Shown: positions 10,316 to 26,739 of the stretch, one piece after another | Numbering within the stretch: the first letter of the stretch is position 1 | Layout of the letters: each line of letters opens with the position of its first letter | Assembly: GCF_000003605.2 (NCBI RefSeq) | Contig: NW_003110981.1 | Location: 1-26,739 of the forward strand | Direction of reading: 5' to 3' | Origin: Saccoglossus kowalevskii | Lineage: Eukaryota > Hemichordata > Enteropneusta > Harrimaniidae | Length of the DNA stretch: 26,739 nucleotides | Program-made: the position numbers and the translations under genes | The notes under the pieces: model-generated | The model's database searches: none | Told to the model about the DNA's origin: nothing | The model's input: only the letters and a program-made list of their open reading frames with translations

Positions 10316-13300
10316 GTAAGTACAAACAGCATTGTTCCGGAGCACACAGCTTGATATATCTGTTTGGATCCTGTAGTTGAAATGTCACGTAAAATGCATT
10401 CACCGCAAATATTTTGTTTTCATGTTCGTATGTCGTGATAACGCTTGTATATCAAAGGTCGGCATCATGGTGGTCAGATATAAGACGATAGATTTGAATT
10501 ATTCTTGAAAATAAGGAACAATAATTGTTTCGATATTTGACAAGTTAAAAAACCGTGTATAGCATAAATCTAAATTACAGTGTCCTTGTGAATAATAGTA
10601 GACTTGCCTAATACAACGTTATTATGCAGTAAAATGCGCATGCTCAGAGTGCACGCGCTGCTAATTATAATACATTTTCACAGTGAATCTAAGTTGAAAA
10701 AATCGAATGCCTTGGTGTGTATTATTCTATGACGGTATATACCGATACTGAGAACACGCGACTGAGTTTTAGAAGACTTACCTACCCGTCAATTGTTGAA
10801 TACACTCAATAAAGGTTAATAGGTTTGCTGTCCAACGGTTACTTATATACGACACGAATAAAGTCGTACTTTACCCGAGTTTTGAAATAGAATGGTAAGC
10901 GTTTGTCATGATTACATAGTTTTATATGACTCTGGGGAGTACAACGCAAAAGTATTGTTTCGTTTACTTGGTAACCATATGATTTACAGTTATGCACTTT
11001 GACTGAGTATATAGACAGAACAGAAACAGGAATGTTAACAACAAATGTAGAGTGACATGCATGTGGCAATGTACAATTGTTAACCCCCAACAACGGTGGA
11101 TATACTAGTTTTAAAAATCTTCAGAGCTCTACTATTTTACCGAATAAATCTTAAAACAGAAATTATGGCACTCAACCATGGCAATCGTCTAGGGCGCCCT
11201 CGTAGAGCTGAATGCATGTATGCACACAAATATATAAGTTGAACAAGTTCAAGAGCAATGAATGATGTTATCAAGGACGACTTTTTTACTTTCATGGTTG
11301 CACAAACCTAATTTTAGTAGCTTTAGCTAGACGAAGAATTAATTATTAGAAGCACAAACATAGCCATTCTGTACATTCCCTGGGGCACAGTTATATGCAC
11401 ATGGGGTCCCCGTTCACATTAGAGTTGAATACGGAGCTGCACACCGTTTGAAGTTAGGCTTATGTCAACATCATTTTGTTTCGAACAAATATACTGTACA
11501 TAGTAATATGTAAATATGCTGTCAAAACACGCAAATTACGTAACAAATACAAACACAGTCCACGACTATAAAATTACAGATCGAATGTCTCAAAGAGCTC
11601 GCTAGTCAATTAGTTAGTCAAAGAGGAGAGAAAGCAAACTTGGCAAACTAGTGATTTCATGAATAATGCCGCTTGCCGTGTTCCATGTCAAATTAAACAG
11701 GAGGAGGGTACCGGGGTATACGAAAATGTCAGCAGGTAAAACAGGAATATGTCTACCTGTAATGCACGAATCTGATTGGCTGTCATCATCATGGGGTATA
11801 ATAATCATTATGGCAGTCTCCATGTGTCAATAATTCGAAATAAATATATTTTACACGCGTCGTATTCATTCTACAGGGAAAGGGTCTTGTATGTCAGAGG
11901 TGTTTTCAGTGTACCAATAACAGAAGTCCGAATGTTTGGTCCTCTAATATCCGCCACTGAGTGCACGGTTATGGCCATCTATGTTAGAACACATAAATTA
12001 TAATAAAGATTACATTTCCATTGAAAAACTATTTTAATCTATATTTATTTAAATAATGAAATTCATTATTACTATTATTATTATCATAGAGTAGTGCCTA
12101 TATTATGTGATGCCAATGAATTGATTCAACATCACACTACTACCGTATTTTCTTATTCATTTCTGAAAAGAGCATTGTATTTATACAGCTGATATAGGAC
12201 CTTGATGTTAAGCGCTTATTGTGAATAATCTTTTTCATGAAATTCATTTGTAGTGGTAATTAATTTGTAGTGGCAATGCTAGAATATAATAAATTAATAA
12301 TGAACTATCAATGTTAATGTTAATGTCATGTGTGAATTTTCTAGGTTGTAAACCACCACTGATCCGATATTCCATGTTTAGAGTTTAATCACTGGCCAAC
12401 CAAACCACTTAATATTCACTATAAACATGTATGGTAACAAACTCGCGCCGATATTTATCAGATTCATTTTTTGAAAGATAATTATCTCAGACAACTATAT
12501 ACTTTGCAGTTATTGGTAGTTGCAGCAAAAGCTGATTCGCAATGGTAGAAAAAGACGACCACAGTGAAAAAGTCACATCGCTCTGAACGAATGTGAAATG
12601 AATACATCATTTAAGCATGGCTGTTGCCATATCATTGCTACTTCCAACCATTCGACTGCAGAATTAAACATTATTGATTTTCCACACATTGAGTATAGTC
12701 AAAAAGCAATTGTACAAATAGCCGTGTTTTTGAAATAATAGGAAATACTCAATACTGTATTTGGTACACTTTCAACATTGCAACCTCAAATATGAAAATC
12801 ATCTACACGTAATCATTTTCTTAGGATATTTTAGTTTCGGAAGAGGTGTTCAATATTTAAATTTATTCAGGCAAGTTCACAAAACTTGAGTGAACTTTTT
12901 CTCTGAACACCGACAACAGTATATCATTTAACTGTTTCATATCACATCATAGAATACATGACACATGTGCAAAGAAAACCCAGACTCAGGCGAGCGTGCA
13001 GATGACACATACCTTTTAGGGAAACATGATCGACCCAAAGTAGCACACTTTCATTACATAGTAAAGCTTTATTCATCCAAACCACCAGCCTCCTTCTCTC
13101 CTTCTTCTGTTCCTCCTCTAACACAATCTTACCAACTCTACCATAGAATTCTAAGGCGTGGAAGAGTAATCTGCGAGCATCCAGCCGCTACACCCGTTAG
13201 CATGATTACGTGACTACCAGGGATGTGTCTCACGGTTAAGCATTGCGTAGTTGCCACTATTAAAAACAATTAGCACATCGTTTAATTCTAAAAGTCCTTT

Positions 13301-14656
13301 AATATATGTGTACCCTAATAATATAAGTTGTTGATCCTAAATAATACTGTAACGTCATGTGAACTAAATATGCATACGTGATATTATTATGATAACATAT
13401 GCCTCTGGAACAAATTTGAGCTGTCCTTTAGCTGAAGTGGAAAGATCTATCATTACAAAATATTATTGAGTTACATATGATTCTGTCGATCATGAATACA
13501 TGTTTGCGATTATCAAGTAATACATTCGCGGGCGCGAGTTCTATTACAGAATGATTTTAAAACATTACAAAATATGCCGCTCAAATCATTATATTCAAAC
13601 TCGCAAAGTATATTAACTATTCTAAAAAGTATCTTAGAATTACGTATTCCATACTTGTAAACTTCTTAAAAGCTTAATAAAAACCTTATGTTGCAAATAC
13701 TTCGTCTAAAGACATGTTTAAATTCATTATCATGAAGGATTTCACAAAATTATTACATAAAATGTAAAATATGGGCACTCACAAAAACAAAATTCAACAC
13801 CACGGAATGAAATATCAAGCATGCACACATGTTACATAAACTAAGCAATAGTTGTAAGACTTAGATAATGTTCATAGTTGTTGATTCCTACATGTGTTTT
13901 CTTTATGAAGAGAATTGTTTATTTAACTTGCGTTTACCTGATAATATAATAATAATATTAGTATTTTATATAAAGTATATTTTTTACTGGTTGATTAATA
14001 AGTCATTCTAAACTTTCTTTCTTATTTTGGAAAATGTTCAGAACAGCGACAAGTCGTCTGGCTTGATGGTCACTTTTTATGACCCAACCACCGTGACGAC
14101 TGATAATTAGTTGATCTTGAAAGTTCAACGAAATTTCTGTTGTTAATTAATCAATCGAGTTTTGGCAATTGTACGCCTTTTCGTTGGTTATAAGTTGGCT
14201 TTTAAACTACATGGCTTCTCTGCTAATAAGTTGATTTTGAACACCCAGCTGTTCAGCCAACATTTACCCTTTAACACAAACGTCTTGCATACTTGATTCC
14301 AAATTTCGCGTTACAAGCGTCATGTAATTTTATAGATTCAATAAAACAAGTTTAAGAGACTGTCAACATTTGTTCAAGAAAACAATTTATAATTTAACAT
14401 CAAATATAAAACTGCAGACATTGTGTTTCACTCTCTTATCGAGTAATAATTTCTATGCGACATTGCGCCAAATGATGTCTTTGTATCACAGCATAAAATT
14501 TGATCTGATCCTGTGTTGCCACACAAGTTTTGAAGCTGAATATTAAATTTATTCAGCGATAAACAGTTTTTTTTGGAAGCATTCTTATATGATAGCATTT
14601 TTGTCTCAATACCATCAATTTGTGCTAACATATGTTTTTATTTTGTTTTATTTCAG
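10316..14656 (+). other. Putative intron 1 of CBS copy 2 (or upstream DNA), no gene seen
   Basis: 4.3 kb of AT-rich sequence with no recognisable protein motifs on either strand; open frames are all under 85 codons. It contains a short ATT/ATC-rich simple stretch at about 12058-12090 and loosely repeated AAGTTGATTTTGAA-like segments at 14100-14240. It ends in a good polypyrimidine tract and acceptor (TTTTGTTTTATTTCAG). Intron status depends on the first exon proposed at 10.3 kb. Confidence 0.4.
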
Positions 14657-14700
14657 TTTAGTCAAAGTCTCATTTGGTTTAACAGATATATATTGGCACA

Positions 14701-24268
<9,568 letters not shown>

Positions 24269-24293
<25 letters not shown>

Positions 24294-24450
24294 AGGCACC
24301 ACGATCCTGTTAATCTAAAAACATGTCTAAATTAAGAGAGTGTGTTATTTTTAAATTATATGCACGTGTTAGAACATAATTAATTAAGTATGTTTTATTT
24401 ATTTATTTGAAGTGTTGGTTGTGAGGTTTTAATAAACGACTATAGTATTT
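24269..24450 (+). other. Last exon of CBS copy 2: seven extra codons and 3' UTR
   Basis: Acceptor TTTTACCAACAG is conserved with copy 1. The coding part is 24269-24293 if spliced from 24068. AATAAA lies at 24431-24436. The 3' end is approximate. Confidence 0.55.
24431..24436 (+). terminator. AATAAA polyadenylation signal, CBS copy 2
   Basis: Canonical hexamer in the context AATAAACGACTATAG, matching AATAAACGACTGCAG in copy 1, about 140 bases after the last stop. Confidence 0.65.
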
Positions 24451-24459
24451 TAGTTATTT

Positions 24460-25950
24460 TACTGCTTCTGCAAACGCTGAACATAGAAAGTATCGGGTGT
24501 GCTCGTTGCTTCATGTATATCATGTGGTTATTTCTCTTACTAATTTTATGTCATGTAGTGCAGTGTAATTGTCCCATTATTAATATTTGACGAATAAATT
24601 ATACCATTTGCCTTATACATTACAAATTAAATTAACTTCATTATTTCATATAATAAAGAAAATATTTGAAACCAAGGTCTGTAAAATAAATAGACTGCCC
24701 GAGAATATTTAAAGGATAAAGTTATATACATATGGTGTGTTTCAATTTGTGCATCGGTCTTCATTGATTCACTTGTTATTCATTATGTAACTTCTATATC
24801 TTACATTGTAGAACACAACGTCATATTAGTGGTCATATAATATAAAAATATATTTTACTCTTGCATCATGACTATATTATTGTGACTTTGATTGCATGAT
24901 CCTGTTTTTCAATTTTTATCACGCCTAAATATATAATATTGCAGTTATTTTGTTCTACGTTGAGTTTTTGTACATTAAAAGTAAATCCTATAAACTTATT
25001 AGGATGTTTAACGTTCTTCATAATATAATGGACATTATTATATTAGACAGGCTTAGAGAAATTTTACTACAAATCAAACGAACTATTCGACTAACATCTG
25101 CACACACATGCACATCACGACCATTTTCGAATAATCATCAATATATATATTTTGATGCCATCACATCTGTCTATGTGGAAGAAAACAATATTGAGACTGT
25201 CTTGTTTATATTTTATTTCTCCCGATGATCAGAGCGAATTGTATTCATCGTGGTTTGCTTCCAACATACTTGTTTTCAGATTGAATGTTTTTATCAGATT
25301 TGGAACGTCATTATATTGCTTAGTTCTCAAGAAACAAATTGAAATATACTTTGTGACAGACAATTTCTTGTATTTCAGTAAGGGTTTCTTTTTAAATTAT
25401 GTAGTATAGCTATTGTCCTCGGTTTGGTTAAGTTGACAATCACCACCAGAATGTACACTTGGCTTTGTGATTCTTACACTTCCCAATAACTCAATAATAA
25501 CACAACTATAATCACTACCCAATATCACATGCATAACGTGCGAATCACCATAGTACGACGTAGAACAGTGGTGTTTCGTATTGTTTTTCATTTTACCTGT
25601 TATACATACGTCACAAACCGAACTTCTTTTCCCGCATTAAAATGACCCCACGCAAAGCTCTCACCAAGATTGTTATATTGTCTCATGATACATTAATGTA
25701 ATTGCGCTCGGATATTTTGCATTCTTAACATTATAATAGCATTATAATACTTCAGGAATAAATTGTTTCTAGCTACTTTACATGCTTAACATATCAAAAC
25801 AGAATATATTTCAATACCCGGGACAGCAGCCATACACAGATCACATGTATTACATAGTTGGGTATTTAGAATTCAACATTTAGATATAGATAACCTATAG
25901 TTGATGCAGTAAAATCTTGTCAAACTATTATGTTGTGTCGAACTTAAGAC
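24460..25950 (+). other. 3' flank of CBS copy 2, paralogous to the flank of copy 1
   Basis: Aligns in blocks with 5600-6724. A segment of about 800 bases (about 24784-25578) interrupts the match: copy 1 passes directly from TCATTCCTCATGTATTC to TTTTCATTCTACCTG at about 5870-5900. I found no inverted termini or coding motif in that segment, so whether it was gained here or lost in copy 1 is open. Confidence 0.65.
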
Positions 25951-26739
25951 GGACGCTACGCAATAGCACAGCACATAGATCTTTACATGGTCCCCAGTGG
26001 GCGCTCCCCGCATACCACAGTGGCTTGTGTGTAATTGAGTTTCGTCAGTCTACGCGTTGCCACGTAGCATTGATCAACGTTGTTTTTTACACTCATTCAA
26101 TTTTATTTCCGAGGTAGCAATTAAGCGAGTATTTTCGAAGTTTAAACATATACGTAGATGTACAACTCCATTGCATGCATACGGAGGGCTGAAACCCGCC
26201 ACCCTCACTCAGGTGCATTCCAGCATGGTGCAGATTTCAAGAGGTTTTTAGTCGCGTCATTATTCGGGTTTTTTATTCCTGTTTTGTTTTCAGCACGGCT
26301 TATGTGCCGCTTACAGGGTTCGCAGTTTCTACTATTTCATGTATGATCGTTGCTAATTTTGAATTTTCTTCATCTATGTGTACGTAGTTACTCCACAGAT
26401 TTGTAATAAAATTTGAGATCCGTGTGCTTATGGCGATGGCATTACACTCTGATTATCAGTGTGTGCATGGTTTTATGATGTGGTAGAGTGTAAACGTTCT
26501 GTATTCGCATTCCGTTCTCGTCATACGTGAGAGCCTCATACTGCACGCAGTTGGCAGAGGTGCCTGACCTGGTCAAAGTTCATATGTAAATGCATGCCCC
26601 CACCAACCAGAATAAATTTGAATAGATTTGTAAATTTACGACAATACGCCTGATGGTACAATTTTTAGTGATGAAAACCATTGAGGATTTTGAATATTGC
26701 AGATATGAACAAGTATAACTACCTATATCATGTGATTAG
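25951..26739. other. Right-end intergenic sequence, no gene recognised
   Basis: No homology to the DNA after copy 1 is visible past TGTTGTGTCG (about 25931). Open frames are under 70 codons and lack motifs. The sequence is somewhat less AT-rich at 25970-26300. A direct-repeat nuclear-receptor-like site lies at 26571-26582. Confidence 0.45.
26571..26582 (+). promoter_or_regulatory. DR1-type nuclear-receptor site (HNF4-like)
   Basis: GGTCAAAGTTCA matches two half-sites one base apart, the arrangement bound by HNF4/RXR-type receptors; the preceding TGACCT overlaps as an inverted half-site. Single motif match with no linked gene in the window, so function is conjecture. Confidence 0.25.

Noticed and set aside
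10839-11093. Minus-strand open frame of 84 codons (and similar frames at 11614-11823, 11776-12003, 12965-13213)
   Set aside because: Low-complexity codon make-up, no recognisable motif, no conservation test possible; lengths are expected by chance in AT-rich DNA of this size.
24950-25409. Two overlapping open frames in the copy 2-specific 800-base block
   Set aside because: Checked as possible transposon proteins; hydrophobic, low-complexity, no catalytic motif or similarity recognised.

Overview
The window is eukaryotic nuclear DNA, AT-rich (roughly two-thirds A+T by eye), from an animal. Exons are short (51-285 bases), introns are GT-AG, and there is a degenerate mariner transposon, a LINE reverse-transcriptase remnant, a terminal-inverted-repeat element and TTAGGG-type repeats. 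The only host gene family I recognise is heme-containing cystathionine beta-synthase (CBS, the pyridoxal-phosphate enzyme of transsulfuration). The protein resembles metazoan CBS throughout, and its numbering coincides with Drosophila CBS as I recall it (PLP lysine at residue 88). An invertebrate is likely and a lophotrochozoan is possible, but I cannot name the species.

The window holds two same-strand, tandem CBS copies with a period of about 19.1 kb. Copy 1 (706-5199, 3' end near 5.6 kb) is cut by the left edge: only exons 6-12 plus a 3' exon are present, encoding the last 260 residues (end of the catalytic domain plus the regulatory CBS-domain pair). Bases 1-705 are the tail of its intron 5. 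Copy 2 is complete in exon content (coding 14701-24293), with a probable non-coding first exon and promoter near 10.2-10.3 kb. Its exons 1-5 carry the heme ligands Cys20/His33, the PLP lysine Lys88, the PLP phosphate loop and a CxxC. Its exon 7 has lost 55 bases relative to copy 1, which shifts the frame and brings a stop after residue 313. Exons 8-12 downstream remain well preserved.

The paralogous block runs from about 85 to 6724 and from about 19299 to 25950. Introns and 3' flanks still align but differ by large insertions or deletions. Copy 1 has a LINE fragment in intron 9 and extra DNA at about 483-668 and 6028-6460. Copy 2 has a 757-base TIR element and a telomere-repeat foldback in intron 5, a 66-base tandem duplication in intron 9, and an extra segment of about 800 bases at 24784-25578.

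Between the genes (6.7-10.2 kb) lie a dead mariner element on the minus strand (about 6889-8131) and a possible tRNA-derived SINE. The 4.3 kb intron 1 of copy 2 (10316-14656) and the right end (25950-26739) show nothing recognisable beyond possible regulatory sites.

The most interesting biology is that both copies share an unusual catalytic loop. The GVDPEG...EGIGYDFIP segment of ordinary CBS is replaced by a shorter GVRSEA...EGL(K/M)RGFIP, and in copy 2, the only copy where this exon is visible, the active-site TSGNTG reads TAGNTG. This suggests a divergent CBS paralogue rather than the standard housekeeping enzyme. No prokaryotic genes, CRISPR arrays, rRNA or intact tRNA genes were seen.
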